Shown piece by piece: positions 16,219 through 16,326 of a stretch of DNA of 16,326 nt. Position 1 is the first letter of the stretch. Every line of letters begins with the position of its first letter. The DNA is taken from the NCBI GenBank assembly GCA_910586175.1, contig CAJUIJ010000048.1, forward strand, positions 1 through 16,326. Direction: 5' to 3'. The stretch is from an uncultured Muribaculaceae bacterium. Lineage in GTDB: Bacteria > Bacteroidota > Bacteroidia > Bacteroidales > Muribaculaceae. The position numbers and the translations under genes were made by a program. The notes beneath the pieces were generated by a model. It had not been told where the DNA came from, made no database searches, and worked only from the letters and a program-made list of their open reading frames with translations.

Positions 16219-16326
16219 CTTGGGTTACTCAGTTGTCGTCGCCGGAGGCTCCTCCCTCCCGGTGGCTTCGCGCTTGGGTTACTCAGTTGTCGTCGCCGGA
16301 GGCTCCTCCCTCCCGGTGGCTTCGCG
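16219..16326. repeat. 54-bp perfect tandem repeat, two copies, running off the window
   Basis: Two identical 54-bp units (16219-16272 and 16273-16326) lie head to tail and end exactly at the last base, so the array may continue. The unit is 36/54 G+C, in contrast to the AT-rich flank. It contains a GC-rich inverted segment (CCGGAGG against CCTCCCGG with one bulge), so each unit could form a hairpin. The 11 bases before the first unit (ATTGCTCCGTG) resemble the unit's end, suggesting a decayed earlier copy. The unit length is a multiple of three and all three plus-strand frames are open through it, but no start codon or gene context supports coding. There are no spacers, so it is not a CRISPR array. 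Confidence 0.85.

Noticed and set aside
16219..16326. Possible CRISPR array or start of a repeat protein
   Set aside because: The copies are contiguous with no spacers, and although the plus frames are open there is no start codon, leader or neighbouring coding sequence to support translation.

Overview
The window reads as one polysaccharide utilization locus (PUL) from a Bacteroidales gut bacterium. The evidence is a SusC/SusD pair, lipoproteins with a charged Asp/Lys stretch after the lipid cysteine, leaders without Shine-Dalgarno sequences, and a TAnnTTTG-type promoter element. The GC-balanced genes, AT-rich spacers and intergenic repeat style would suit Muribaculaceae, but that family placement is an inference. 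Every gene supported here lies on the minus strand, so transcription runs from right to left. The long plus-strand reading frames are antisense shadows.

Layout in transcription order (right to left): a 54-bp perfect tandem repeat at the right edge (16219-16326); a secreted tandem-domain glycoside hydrolase, GH5_2 endoglucanase-like plus GH5_7 mannanase-like (16110-13918); a 179-bp AT-rich spacer with a candidate promoter; SusC (13738-10532); SusD (10509-8830); two surface glycan-binding lipoproteins with IPT/TIG-like folds (8811-7606 and 7575-6079); a GH26 lipoprotein with an N-terminal Ig-like domain (6036-4606); a spacer with a stem-loop and a repeated 27-bp motif; a cytoplasmic GH94 cellobiose-phosphorylase-type enzyme (4480-2054); a second, compact GH26 (1985-870); and a GH130 mannosylglucose phosphorylase cut by the left edge (791-1).

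The set fits beta-1,4-glucomannan or mannan use. The surface lipoproteins and SusCD would capture the glycan, the GH26 enzymes and the double GH5 would cut it outside the cytoplasm, and phosphorolysis in the cytoplasm would finish the job. GH94 would split Glc-Glc ends to Glc-1-P plus Glc, and GH130 would split Man-Glc to Man-1-P plus Glc. The mixed cellulase/mannanase fusion and the pairing of the two phosphorylases point to glucomannan rather than pure mannan. A mannobiose 2-epimerase, an inner-membrane sugar importer and a regulator, all usual in such loci, are not in the window and may lie beyond its edges.

I found no RNA genes, insertion sequences or CRISPR arrays. The system is a recognisable PUL type. 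The less ordinary parts are the GH5_2-GH5_7 fusion, the repeated leader motif before the two distal glycosidase genes, and the tandem repeat at the edge.
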